Part shown: piece by piece, positions 22,696-31,327 of the stretch
How the letters are laid out: each line of letters starts with the position of its first letter
Numbering within the stretch: the first letter of the stretch is position 1
Origin: an uncultured Oscillospiraceae bacterium
GTDB taxonomy: Bacteria; Bacillota; Clostridia; Oscillospirales; Oscillospiraceae
DNA: 31,391 nucleotides
Direction: 5' to 3'
NCBI GenBank assembly: GCA_910584285.1
Contig: CAJTYK010000023.1
Coordinates: 1-31,391 of the forward strand
Notes under the pieces: model-generated
The model's database searches: none
What the model was told of the DNA's origin: nothing
The model's input: only the letters and a program-made list of their open reading frames with translations
Position numbers and translations under genes: made by a program

Positions 22696-23721
22696 TCACT
22701 CCGCCGCGATGGCCTCGTAGCCCTCGGGGGCGGTGATGCCCAGGGCCTGGCAGTTGGCGGCGTTGTATTTCTTAGTCACCTCGGGGGCGGACTTCACCGG
22801 CATGGTGGATACGTCCGCGCCGTTCACCAGGATGTCGTAGGCCATCTCGCCGGCGATATGGCCGATGTCGTAGTAGCTGATGGTCAGGGTCACCACGCCG
22901 CAGCCCTTGCACAGGCCCTCCTCGCCGGCCACCACGGGCACCTTGGCGGGCAGCACCACGTTGGCGATGGCCTCAGTGTTGTCGGCGGCGGTGTTGTCGG
23001 TGGGGATATAGATCACGTCGCTGCCCTCGCAGGCGGCCTGGGTGACAGAGGCCACGTCGTTGGTGTCGTTGAAGGCGAACCGCTTGACCTCATAGCCCAT
23101 GCCCTTCAGGTGGCCCTCGATCACGTCGCACTGGTAGGCGGAGTTGGGCTCGCCGGAGCAGTAGAGCAGGCCCACGGTCTGGGCGTCGGGGAAGATCTCC
23201 TGGATCATGGCGGCCTGCTGATCCAGGGGGGCCAGGTCGGAGGTGCCGGACACGTTGGTGCCCACGGTGCCGCTCCAGTCGCTGATCTCCAGGGCGGTGG
23301 CGTAGTCGGTGACGGAGGTGCCCAGTACGGGGATGGTGCTGGTGGCGGAGGCGGCGGCCTGGAGGGGCGCGGTGGCGTTGGCCAGGATCAGATCCACCTT
23401 CTCGGACACGAAGCCGTCAACGATGGTGGGGCACAGGCTGGAGTCGCCGGAGGCGTTGCCCTCGTTGAACTTCACGTTGCCCTCGCCCAGCTTCTCCACC
23501 AGGGCGTCCTTGAAGCCCTGGGTGGCGGCGTCCAGCGCGGGGTGAGGAGCCAGCTGGCAGATGCCGATGGTGTACGTCTTATCGCCGGCGGGCTCGCCCT
23601 GGGACGCCTTCGTCTCGGCGGGCTGGGTATCGGCCGCGCCGGGGTTGTTGGAGCAGGCGGCCAGAGACAGGGCCATGGTCAGCGCCAGCAGCAGCGCGGT
23701 TAGTTTGGACAATTTTTTCAT
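22696..23721 (-). CDS. ABC importer substrate-binding lipoprotein (COG2984-like)
   Basis: 341 residues. An N-terminal lipoprotein signal ends in the lipobox LAAC (Cys near 23), so the protein is lipid-anchored on the outer face of the membrane. The mature part has two Rossmann-like lobes of the ABC_sub_bind type: YTIGICQLAPHPALDAATQG, VDLILANATAPLQAAASATS, IPVLGTSVTDY, TVGLLYCSGEPNSAYQ and IYIPTDNTAADN. Start ATG 23721 was chosen for the GGAGG upstream; the longer frame has no lipoprotein signal at its end. It is the first gene of the operon behind a strong promoter. Family members with known ligands bind aromatic amino acids, but others differ. Confidence 0.9.
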   Translation of the reverse strand: MKKLSKLTALLLALTMALSLAACSNNPGAADTQPAETKASQGEPAGDKTYTIGICQLAPHPALDAATQGFKDALVEKLGEGNVKFNEGNASGDSSLCPTIVDGFVSEKVDLILANATAPLQAAASATSTIPVLGTSVTDYATALEISDWSGTVGTNVSGTSDLAPLDQQAAMIQEIFPDAQTVGLLYCSGEPNSAYQCDVIEGHLKGMGYEVKRFAFNDTNDVASVTQAACEGSDVIYIPTDNTAADNTEAIANVVLPAKVPVVAGEEGLCKGCGVVTLTISYYDIGHIAGEMAYDILVNGADVSTMPVKSAPEVTKKYNAANCQALGITAPEGYEAIAAE

Positions 23722-23787
23722 TCTGAATTCCTCCATTTGGGTTGCTTTACTGCTTTTAGTCGTCAAAGTGCCGGCGGCAAAAAGGCC

Positions 23788-23801
23788 GGGCCCGAAGGCC
23801 C
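23788..23801 (-). promoter_or_regulatory. UUCG hairpin at the 5' end of the importer mRNA
   Basis: GGGCC-TTCG-GGCCC in minus-strand RNA (23801-23788), within a few bases of the predicted start and followed by GGCCTTTTT. It may stabilise the 5' end or act as a short attenuator. Confidence 0.5.
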
Positions 23802-23810
23802 ACGCCTGAC

Positions 23811-23839
23811 AGTATAACGCTTTAACGCGCTGGTGTCAA
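23811..23839 (-). promoter_or_regulatory. Promoter of the ABC importer operon
   Basis: On the minus strand consensus TTGACA (23839-23834), 17 bases, TATACT (23816-23811). Start about 23804, with an 80-base leader. Confidence 0.85.
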
Positions 23840-23925
23840 GAAAAAAATCGCCCGAACCCGCCATTTTTCCCGCCGGCCTCTGAACGCCGGGCCGGAAACC
23901 GGACCCACAGCGGCCCAAAGCGCCG

Positions 23926-23972
23926 AAAACACCCTGATCCGGAAGCGCTCGACTTCCGGATCAGGGTGTTTT
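23926..23972. terminator. Strong bidirectional terminator after addA
   Basis: A perfect 20-bp stem: 23926-23945 with 23953-23972, seven-base loop. A-run on the left and T-run on the right make it work on both strands. Confidence 0.9.
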
Positions 23973-24008
23973 TCCCTATCATATCAAACGCCCCGGCGCC
24001 ACGGGGGC

Positions 24009-24030
24009 GGGCCGATGCCCCCATCGGCCC
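24009..24030. repeat. GGGCCGATG palindrome, related to the element near infC
   Basis: GGGCCGATG (24009-24017) pairs with CATCGGCCC (24022-24030) around CCCC. The same GGCCGATG/CCCC core occurs at the ends of the element at 30981-31097, suggesting a dispersed family. Confidence 0.6.
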
Positions 24031-24056
24031 TTGCCGCACCCTTGCGGGGGCCCCTT

Positions 24057-27000
24057 TTATACCTCTATCGCCTTCCCCACGCTGAAAAACCACAGGCACC
24101 GGCGGCCCACCGCCACCCCCGCCGCCTGGGACAGGGCGCGGCTGTACGCCTTGAGCTGGGGCCGGTAGTCCTCTGCCCGGGCCTCCACCTGCTCCAGGCC
24201 CACCCGGTCGGTCTTGAAGTCCAGCACGGTGGCCGTGCCGTCCTCCTCCATAAACCAGCAGTCCACCACCCCTTGCAGGAGCACCTCCTCCCCCGCCGGG
24301 GCCTCGGGGTAGTAGTCCGCCGCGGGGCACAGCAGGGAGAATTTGAACTCCCGCTCCACCCGGGGGGAGCGCCTCAGCCGCAGGCCCAGCTCCGACTGGA
24401 AGAAGGCCAAAATGTCCGCCGGGTTCACCGCGTTCCCCTGCTGGGGGGTGATGTACTGCCCCTCCACCAGCCGGGTGATCTCGTCGGCGATGTCCGAAAA
24501 GCTGCCCGTCCGGCTGTAGTCCAGGTACTGCATCACCATATGCAGGGCGGTGCCCTTCTGGGCGGGGGTAAGGGGCCGCTCCCCCTGGAACACCGGGCGG
24601 CGCAGGACGGTCTGGGGGGCGGCGGGGCGCAGCTCTACCCCGTTTTCCGCCGCCTCGCTGTCCTTCTCCCGCCCCTTGAGCTGGGTGGCGGTGAGCTTGG
24701 AGGGGATGTCCGCGCAGGCCAGGTGGGGATAGCGCCACCCCAGCCGCTCCGCCAACCCCTCTGGGATGGGCACGGCCTCCCCGGCCCCGGCCGTCTCCCC
24801 AGCCCCCAGCCCCCCGGGGGCCAGGAAGGCCCCGGCGGACAGCAGCCGCAGCTCCCAGGGCAGGCCCTCCCCCGCCGGGGGCAGGGGACGGGGGGCGTCC
24901 AGCCCCGCCCACAGGGGGGTGCTGTCCCCCCGGCACAGCGTCGGCGCCAGCACCCACTCCGCCATGGAGCGGGCGGAGGCCATCTGCCGGGGGGGAGGCG
25001 GGCACTGGGCCTGGGCCGCCAGCGATGCCAGCTGCCCGCCCCGTCCGTTGACGGCGGCAAACAAAATCAGCTTGTGCTCCGCCCGGGTCATGGCCACGTA
25101 GAGCAGCCGCAGCTCCTCCGAGCGCAGCTCCCGGCGGAGGCGCAGGGCCAGGGCGTCCCGGGCGATGGTGGTGTACCGCAGGCCCCGCTGCCGGTCCACC
25201 CGCTTGGGCCCCAGCCCCAGGTCGGGGTGGAACAGGATGGGGGCCTTGGTGTCCGCCTCGTTGAACTGGCGATCCAGGCCGCACAGCAGCACCACCGGGA
25301 ACTCCAGCCCCTTGGAGCGGTGGATGGACAGCAGGCGCACCCCGCCCCCCTCCCCGCCGGGGACGGGCACGGGGATGCCGTTTTCCGCCATCCGGCTCAG
25401 GTGGAGCAGAAAGGCCATCAGCCCCCGGTGGCCCCCGCTCTCAAACCGGGCGGCCTCGTCGTACAGGGCCATCAGGTTGGCCCGCCGCCGCTCCCCGTCG
25501 GGCAGGGCGGCGAACACCGCGGGGATATCCAGCCGCCCATAGAGCCGCCACAGCAGCCGGTGGCTGCCCTCCTCCGCCGCCAGCTCCCGCAGCTCGGACA
25601 GCAGGGCCAGGAACTGGGCGCAGTCCTGTTCCCCCCGCTCCGCCCCGGCGCACAGGCAGTCGTACACCGAGCCCTCCCCCAGTGTGCGCAGCGCCGCCAG
25701 CCGGTCGGGGGGAAAGTCGAACAGGGGGGAGCGCAGCGCCGCCAGCAGGGCCACGTCCTGCCGGGGGTTGTCCAGCACCTGGAGCAGGGCGATGGCCACC
25801 GAGATCTCGGTGGTGCCGAAGAACTCCTGCCCCCCCTCGCTGATCCAGGGGATGCCCTGCTCGTCCAGGGCGGCGGCGTAGTACCGCAGCACCGGGCCGG
25901 GGGAGCGCAGCAGTATGACAATATCCTCCGGCCGCACCGGCCTGTCCCCCACGGGCAGGCCCGACGCCAGCAGCTCCCGGATGCGGGCGGCGGCGGCCCG
26001 GGCGGTGAGCAGATCCTTGTCCGGCTGCTCCTCCTCCCCGGCGTCCTCCGACCGGTCGGGAAGGGTGGCCAGATCCACGCAGTCCAGCTCCACGGCGTAC
26101 CGGGGGTCGGGGGCCAGATCCGCCCGCCCGGGCCGCAGGGCCTCGGCGTCTGTGTAGTCCAGCTCCCCCACCGCCCGGGTCATCACGTTGCGGAAGATGA
26201 AGTTCACCCCGCTGAGCACCTCCGGCCGGGATCGGAAGTTGTCCGACAGCAGGATCTTCCGCCCCTGGCCGGGGGCGGCCCCCTCCGCTGGGGGGTATTC
26301 CTCATACTTTTGCAGGAAGATCCCCGGCTCCGCCAGCCGGAAGCGGTAGATGGACTGCTTCACGTCCCCCACCAGGAACAGGTTGTCCCCGCTGGACAGC
26401 GCCCCGAAGATGGCGTTCTGCACAGCGTTGGTGTCCTGGTACTCGTCCACCATGATCTCCCGGTACTGCCGCCCCACGTCCCGGGCCAGGGGGGAGGACC
26501 CCCCGTCCTCCCCGGTGAGCAGGGCGGCGGTGAGGTGCTCGCCGTCGGCAAAGTCGATGAGGCGGCGCTGGCGCTTCAGGGCGGCAAAGGCCCGGTCGAA
26601 CTGGGCCGTCACGTCCAGCAGGGCCTCCATGGCGGGGCCCATGGCCCGCAGATCCTCCATGGCCTCGTCCCCGCCCACGTCGAACCGCTCCCCCAGCTTC
26701 TTGAGCTGCTTTTTGCACTCGTCCCGCTGGACGGTCATCCGGGCCTTGAGGGCCTCGTCGTGCTCACCCCGCTTCACCCCCGGCCGGGGGAAGGGGATGG
26801 GGAAGCAGGCCGCCGCCCCGTCCCAGCCCTCCCGCAGGGCGTCCCGAAGCCCCTCCAGCCCTTCCATCGTCTCACCCAGGGTGGGACCGTAGTTCTTATC
26901 CAGCAGGGCGTCCCAGGTGATCTCGTCCCGGAGGGCGGACAGCGCCCCCAGCCAGTAGTCCGCCAGCTCCCCGGCGTCCGCCAGCAGGGCCCGGCCCCAG

Positions 27001-27629
27001 GGGGTATCCTCCGGGCCCATCCTCTCAGGGAGCAGGTAGTCCCCCTTCCGCGACCGCAGCCAGCCCGCCGGATCTGCCTGGGCCTGTACCCGGCGGTGGA
27101 TATCTAAAATCACGTCCTCCAGGGTCTGGTCATCCCGCTCCCCCGCCAGGGCGTCCACCAGAGCGGCGAAGGCCGGGTCGCCCTCGATGGCGGCGTACCG
27201 CTCCTCCAGCACCTCCTCCAGGGCCTGCCGGCGCAGCTCGTCCCCCTCGGCCTCGTCGCACAGGCGAAAATCGGGATCCAAGTCCGCCAGGTGGCCCCAC
27301 TGGCGCAGAAAGTCCAGGCAGAAGGCGTCGATGGTGCAGATGGGGGCCTTGTACACCAGGGTGGCGTTGCGCCGCAGGTGCCGATCCCCGGGCTTCCGGG
27401 CCAGGCGGGCGTGTATGCCCGCCGAGATCCGATCCCGCAGCTCCGCCGCCGCGGCGTTGGTGAAGGTGATCACCAGAAAGCGGTCGATGTCCTCCCCCTG
27501 CTCCACCCAGCCCATCAGCCGCTCCACCAGCACCCGGGTCTTGCCCGAGCCCGCCGCCGCCGACACCAGCAGGTTCCCCCCCCGGTTGTCCACCGCCGCC
27601 CGCTGCTCTTTTGTCAGCTCAATGGCCAT
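24057..27629 (-). CDS. addA: AddA, helicase-nuclease subunit of AddAB
   Basis: About 1190 residues, a UvrD-type 3'-5' helicase with a C-terminal RecB-like nuclease. Walker A SAAAGSGKT (residues 23-31), FTNAAAAELRDRI (motif Ia region), IMVDEYQDTN (motif II), GDVKQSIYRFRLAEPGIF (motif III) and LLSIHRSKGLEFPVVLLCG (motif V) are all intact. The nuclease contains KGTALHMVMQYLD, GVVDCWF and LDFKTDR near 1136-1142. With AddB it resects double-strand breaks up to Chi-type sites and loads RecA. ATG 27629 was chosen because GGAGGAACAG precedes it; the longer frame runs through the end of addB. It overlaps the addB stop by 11 bases, as expected for a coupled operon. Confidence 0.95.
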   Translation of the reverse strand: MAIELTKEQRAAVDNRGGNLLVSAAAGSGKTRVLVERLMGWVEQGEDIDRFLVITFTNAAAAELRDRISAGIHARLARKPGDRHLRRNATLVYKAPICTIDAFCLDFLRQWGHLADLDPDFRLCDEAEGDELRRQALEEVLEERYAAIEGDPAFAALVDALAGERDDQTLEDVILDIHRRVQAQADPAGWLRSRKGDYLLPERMGPEDTPWGRALLADAGELADYWLGALSALRDEITWDALLDKNYGPTLGETMEGLEGLRDALREGWDGAAACFPIPFPRPGVKRGEHDEALKARMTVQRDECKKQLKKLGERFDVGGDEAMEDLRAMGPAMEALLDVTAQFDRAFAALKRQRRLIDFADGEHLTAALLTGEDGGSSPLARDVGRQYREIMVDEYQDTNAVQNAIFGALSSGDNLFLVGDVKQSIYRFRLAEPGIFLQKYEEYPPAEGAAPGQGRKILLSDNFRSRPEVLSGVNFIFRNVMTRAVGELDYTDAEALRPGRADLAPDPRYAVELDCVDLATLPDRSEDAGEEEQPDKDLLTARAAAARIRELLASGLPVGDRPVRPEDIVILLRSPGPVLRYYAAALDEQGIPWISEGGQEFFGTTEISVAIALLQVLDNPRQDVALLAALRSPLFDFPPDRLAALRTLGEGSVYDCLCAGAERGEQDCAQFLALLSELRELAAEEGSHRLLWRLYGRLDIPAVFAALPDGERRRANLMALYDEAARFESGGHRGLMAFLLHLSRMAENGIPVPVPGGEGGGVRLLSIHRSKGLEFPVVLLCGLDRQFNEADTKAPILFHPDLGLGPKRVDRQRGLRYTTIARDALALRLRRELRSEELRLLYVAMTRAEHKLILFAAVNGRGGQLASLAAQAQCPPPPRQMASARSMAEWVLAPTLCRGDSTPLWAGLDAPRPLPPAGEGLPWELRLLSAGAFLAPGGLGAGETAGAGEAVPIPEGLAERLGWRYPHLACADIPSKLTATQLKGREKDSEAAENGVELRPAAPQTVLRRPVFQGERPLTPAQKGTALHMVMQYLDYSRTGSFSDIADEITRLVEGQYITPQQGNAVNPADILAFFQSELGLRLRRSPRVEREFKFSLLCPAADYYPEAPAGEEVLLQGVVDCWFMEEDGTATVLDFKTDRVGLEQVEARAEDYRPQLKAYSRALSQAAGVAVGRRCLWFFSVGKAIEV

Positions 27630-30600
27630 CCTGTTCCTCCTCCTCCCGTTGGGCCAGCCACGCCCAGAATTCCGCCGCCCGCACCCCCCGGCGGTAGCGC
27701 CGCCTGTCCCCGCAGCCCTCCTCAAAGTGGCAGGCCGCCCGGTAGTCGCACCAGCGGCAGGGGTTTTTGTCCGCGTTGTGCCAGTAGGGGTCGGCGTCGA
27801 TGTTGCCCGCCGCCAGCTCCCCGGCGGCCCGCTTCAGGGCGGCGGTGATGTAGCCGTCCAGCGCGTCCAGCTGCTCCTCGGTGGCCAGGGCGTCCCCGCC
27901 CCCCCGGCCCGTCCCCACGGGCAGGAAGCGGAAACCGCGACTGGTGCGCTCCATGGCGGACAGCACCTCGGGATCGTCCAGCACCAGCCCCTGCCGCCGC
28001 AGCAGCCTGTCCCGGCTCACCTGGATCTCCTCGTCGGTCATGCCCCGCTCGCCGTCCACCAGGGGCGTCCGGGCGGGCACGTACAGCACCCCGGCGGGGG
28101 CCAGCTCCCCAGGGCCGAATAGCCCCTCCCCCTCCCGGGTGAGGGCGAACAGGTAGAGCAGCATTTGCAGGCCCCGGCCGTCCTCCACGTCGGAAAAGTC
28201 GAAGCTCTTTTTCCCCGTCTTGTAGTCCACCACCCGGAGGTAGCGCGTGCCGTTGTGCTCCCACTGGTCCACCCGGTCCACAAAGCCGCCCAAGCGCAGG
28301 CGCACGCCGTTTTCCACCTCCACCGGGGGCAGCTCCCGGCCCGGGCCGAAGCCCAGCTCGAAGGCGGCGGGGGTGAAATCGGACACGGACAGCTCCGCGC
28401 ACACGCTGGCCGCCACCGCCAGCGCCGCCTGCTTCATCCGGGCAAAGAGGTGGCGGAACCGGGCCGTCTCCCCCTCCAGCCCCGCCAGCGCCTCCCGTTC
28501 ATAGCGGTCCGCCGCCGCCCGGGACAGCCGCTCCACCGCCGCTCCGTCGCTGAGGGGGACGCCCTCCTCCTGGGCTCCCCGGAGGGTGTTCTCCAGCAGG
28601 TTGTGGACGAAGGTGCCATAGTCGGTGGCCCGGAAGGCCGCCCGCTGCCGGGGCTTGGCGTCCAGCCCGAACCGCAGGAAATAGTTGAAGTGGCAGGAGT
28701 TTGCCAGATCCAGCTTGGTGGCGGACATGGGCACCACGTTGCCGAACAGGGCGTCCACCGCCGCCCGGGACAGCCGCCCCCGCCGCCAGCCCGCCGCGCC
28801 CTCCACGCGCTCCACCCGCTCGCCTAAACCGGGGATCTCCTTCAGCGCCGCCGCCACGCCCCGGTCCCGGCCCACCAGCTCCAGCGCCGCGTCCGGGGCG
28901 GACAGGCGGGCCAGGGGGTCGGCCCCGTCCCGCACCGGCTCGGCCTGGAACAGCGCCCCGATGCGCTCCCACAGGAAGCAGGGGGTCTTTTTGTTGTCCC
29001 CTGTCCCGGCGGAAAAGCTGACGTACAGCCGCTGGGACGGGCGGCAGCAGGTCTCATAGGCGATGGTCATCTCCCGGCGCAGCTTGTCCTCCTGCCGGGG
29101 GGCCAGCTCCACCTCCATCGCCGCCAGCGCGTCCCGATCCTGGTCGGTGAACAGCCCCGGCGACAGGGCGCAGTCGGGGATGGCGCCGCTGTCCGCGCCT
29201 AAGAGGAACAGCACCTTGACCTCCTTGTGGGCCATCCGGGGGGCGTCCCCCACCGTCACCGCGTCCAGGGACACGGGGATGGCCCCCACGTCGTACTGGC
29301 TGAGCACCAGGGAGAACAGCCGGGAGAACTCGTCCAGCTCCAGCTCCCGGTCCCCCAGCAGCAGGGCGCACTGCTCCAGCCCCCCCACCAGGATGTCCCA
29401 CAGCTGGCGGTACTGGGCGGCGGTGTTCCGATCCCCCCGCCGCTCCAGAGCGTCCGCCCGCTGGGCCAGCCGTCGGGGCAGGTCGACGTCCTCTAAGAAT
29501 TGGTACAGGGCCAGGGCCCGTCCCCGCCCCGTCTTGTCCGGGTTCTTCCGCAGCCCCTCCAGGGGGGCGATGACCCGGCGGCGCAGGCCGTCCAGCCACG
29601 CCACATGGGCCCTGTCCTCCTCGGAAAACTCCCGGCCGTAGCCCTCCGGGTGCATCTCCCAGGGCTTGCTCCGCGTCCAGGCCGAGCCCTTCAGATCCCA
29701 GGTGAGCACGTAGTTCTCCAGCAGATCCCGCTCCTCCTCCGTGATCCCGGTGAGCCCGGTCTTCAGATAGCGGAACAGCTCCTCATAGGGGTAGTCCGAC
29801 CCCGCCGCGGCCAGGGCGGAGGTCACCAGGGCCAGCACCGGCTTCTCTAAAATGTCCTCCATGGCGGAGCGGAACACGGGCACCCCATAGCGCTCAAACA
29901 CGCTGTCGATGAGCTCCCCGAAGCCGTCCATCCGCCGGGCGCACACGGCGATGTCCCGGCAGCGGTAGCCCTCCTCCCGCAGCAGGCGCAGGATCTCGGC
30001 CGCGCACCACTCCGCCTCCTGGCGGGGATCCCCGGCGGCGATCCGGGTGAGGTTGCAGTCTCCCGCCCAGGGCGCGTCGGGCAGGGGGCCGAACAGGTGC
30101 TCCTCCAAAAAGGCCAGGGAGGGGTGGCGGGGCAGGGGGCGCTCCAGCGTCTCCCGGCGGACGGGGACGGAATTGGCCTTCGCCAGCCGCTCCAGCCGCT
30201 TGGCGGCCCGGAGGGCGGGCTGGAAGATGCCTGCCGGATCGTCCCCGGGGTCACACACGAAGGCGGCGGTGAGCTCCCCCTGGGCCATGAGGGCGGACAG
30301 CACTCCCTCCTCCTGGGGGGTGAAGTCGGTGAAGCCGTAGATGTAGAAGGCCATACCCGCCCCCCAGCGGGTCTCCTCCAGCTGGCGGGCCAACCGGTCC
30401 AGACGGCCCCGGGGATCGGCGTGTCCCTCCTCCTCCAGCGCCCGGTAGGCGGCGTAGATCAGCCCTAAATCCCGCAGCTTATCCCCCTGCCGGCCCCCCA
30501 GCTCCTCCCCGGCGGACAGGAGCGCCTCCGGCTCCACCTGGTAGGCGCGGCACTCGTCCACCGTGGCCAGCAGGCCCGTGAGAAAGGCGGGCTTCCGGGA

Positions 30601-30921
30601 GGGAGCCCGGTAGGTGCTCAAAGCGTCCGCCACCCGGCCCAAGGCGGCGTACATCAGCAGCATCCGCCCGCCCCCGTCCAGCATGGGGGCGGCTCCGCCT
30701 CCGGCGGCGTCGGTGAGCCGCCCCGCCAGCCTGGTGAAGGACAGCACCTCGCAGTCCAGCAGCGCCCCGGCGGAGAGGGCGGCGCACATGGCCCGCTCGC
30801 TCTCGTGGGAATACTGCTCGGGCACCAGCAGCAGCCGGCGGCGGGCGGGGGAGGCCCCCATCCGCTCCAGCAGCTCCCCCCGGATATCCTGCCCCGCCCG
30901 GGCGTACAGCAGCGTCAGCAT
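27619..30921 (-). CDS. addB: AddB, second subunit of the AddAB helicase-nuclease
   Basis: About 1100 residues. RecB-type nuclease motifs near 880-910 (GGFVDRVDQWEHNGTRYLRV, then VVDYKTGKK) are intact. Four cysteines of the family's iron-sulfur site are present: CHFNYFLRFG near 741 and CRWCDYRAAC (1055, 1058, 1064). The N-terminus reads TLLYARAGQDIRGELLERMG, where AddB normally has a Walker A P-loop (GRAGSGKT-like); here the Gly-Lys-Thr is missing, so this subunit probably cannot bind ATP by that loop. VPEQYSHESERAM and VLSFTRLAGRL, which follow, are typical. Start ATG 30921 has AAAGGGGG upstream. First gene of addBA; its promoter abuts an inserted element. Confidence 0.92.
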   Translation of the reverse strand: MLTLLYARAGQDIRGELLERMGASPARRRLLLVPEQYSHESERAMCAALSAGALLDCEVLSFTRLAGRLTDAAGGGAAPMLDGGGRMLLMYAALGRVADALSTYRAPSRKPAFLTGLLATVDECRAYQVEPEALLSAGEELGGRQGDKLRDLGLIYAAYRALEEEGHADPRGRLDRLARQLEETRWGAGMAFYIYGFTDFTPQEEGVLSALMAQGELTAAFVCDPGDDPAGIFQPALRAAKRLERLAKANSVPVRRETLERPLPRHPSLAFLEEHLFGPLPDAPWAGDCNLTRIAAGDPRQEAEWCAAEILRLLREEGYRCRDIAVCARRMDGFGELIDSVFERYGVPVFRSAMEDILEKPVLALVTSALAAAGSDYPYEELFRYLKTGLTGITEEERDLLENYVLTWDLKGSAWTRSKPWEMHPEGYGREFSEEDRAHVAWLDGLRRRVIAPLEGLRKNPDKTGRGRALALYQFLEDVDLPRRLAQRADALERRGDRNTAAQYRQLWDILVGGLEQCALLLGDRELELDEFSRLFSLVLSQYDVGAIPVSLDAVTVGDAPRMAHKEVKVLFLLGADSGAIPDCALSPGLFTDQDRDALAAMEVELAPRQEDKLRREMTIAYETCCRPSQRLYVSFSAGTGDNKKTPCFLWERIGALFQAEPVRDGADPLARLSAPDAALELVGRDRGVAAALKEIPGLGERVERVEGAAGWRRGRLSRAAVDALFGNVVPMSATKLDLANSCHFNYFLRFGLDAKPRQRAAFRATDYGTFVHNLLENTLRGAQEEGVPLSDGAAVERLSRAAADRYEREALAGLEGETARFRHLFARMKQAALAVAASVCAELSVSDFTPAAFELGFGPGRELPPVEVENGVRLRLGGFVDRVDQWEHNGTRYLRVVDYKTGKKSFDFSDVEDGRGLQMLLYLFALTREGEGLFGPGELAPAGVLYVPARTPLVDGERGMTDEEIQVSRDRLLRRQGLVLDDPEVLSAMERTSRGFRFLPVGTGRGGGDALATEEQLDALDGYITAALKRAAGELAAGNIDADPYWHNADKNPCRWCDYRAACHFEEGCGDRRRYRRGVRAAEFWAWLAQREEEEQDGH

Positions 30922-30949
30922 AACCCCGGCCCCCTTTCGCGTTTTTTCC

Positions 30950-30979
30950 ATAATACCATAAATAGGGCCGGGGCGGCAA
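30950..30979 (-). promoter_or_regulatory. Likely addBA promoter
   Basis: On the minus strand TTGCCG (30979-30974), 18 bases, TATTAT (30955-30950) with extended -10 TG. The -35 touches the edge of the element at 30981-31097. Confidence 0.55.
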
Positions 30980-30980
30980 G

Positions 30981-31097
30981 TAGGGGCCGGTGTCCCCACC
31001 GGCCCGCTTTGCAGAAATGCACCCCCAATCCGATGGCCCGTTTTATAGGGATGCGTCCCAACCCCGAGGCGCAGGCCGATGGGGACCTCGGCCCCTA
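30981..31097. mobile_element. MITE-like element with inverted ends between addB and infC
   Basis: Starts TAGGGGCCGGTGTCCCCACC and ends with the inverted equivalent (GGACCTCGGCCCCTA). About 117 bases, no ORF. CCATAAT(A/G)CCATAA occurs on both sides (30948-30961 and 31098-31111), as a direct repeat with one difference. A further GGGCCGATG palindrome lies at 24009. Non-autonomous transposition or a structured repeat would both fit. Confidence 0.5.
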
Positions 31098-31139
31098 CCA
31101 TAATGCCATAATATCAAGCCGGATACGCAAAAAAAGCGG

Positions 31140-31168
31140 TTGACAAACCGCACCTCATCTGGTATGAT
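31140..31168 (+). promoter_or_regulatory. Promoter of the infC operon
   Basis: Consensus TTGACA (31140-31145), 17 bases, TATGAT (31163-31168). Start about 31175. Confidence 0.85.
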
Positions 31169-31174
31169 GTTTGG

Positions 31175-31312
31175 GCAAAAGGAAGCAGGAACGGCGCCGC
31201 CGTCCTCACCCCCAGCCGCGGGCGAAGGGGTTAACATGGTGAGCTCTCCACGGAACCCGTGGGGGCTTGTTGTGGACGTGGGCGCCTTCGCGCTCACGTT
31301 TTGACGTTTTTG
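31175..31312 (+). promoter_or_regulatory. Attenuator-like leader of infC (L20/IF3 leader type)
   Basis: Roughly 140 bases of untranslated leader. Just before the ribosome site is a terminator hairpin: ACGTGGGCGC with GCGCTCACGT around CTTC (about 31275-31299), then TTTTGACGTTTTT. GTGAGC at 31239-31244 can instead pair with GCTCAC at 31292-31297, which would break the terminator. Other stems (CCACGG/CCGTGG) lie between. In Firmicutes the infC-rpmI-rplT leader is controlled by L20 through such premature termination; assignment here is by position and structure. Confidence 0.6.
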
Positions 31313-31327
31313 AGGAGGTGCGTGACC

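Noticed and set aside
23722..23840. T-box riboswitch before the ABC importer
   Set aside because: The leader is only about 80 bases and lacks the T-box sequence; it is too short for a T-box.
24015..27107. 1030-codon plus-strand open frame
   Set aside because: Antisense shadow of addA with repetitive Gly/Pro/Gln sequence and no recognisable domain.
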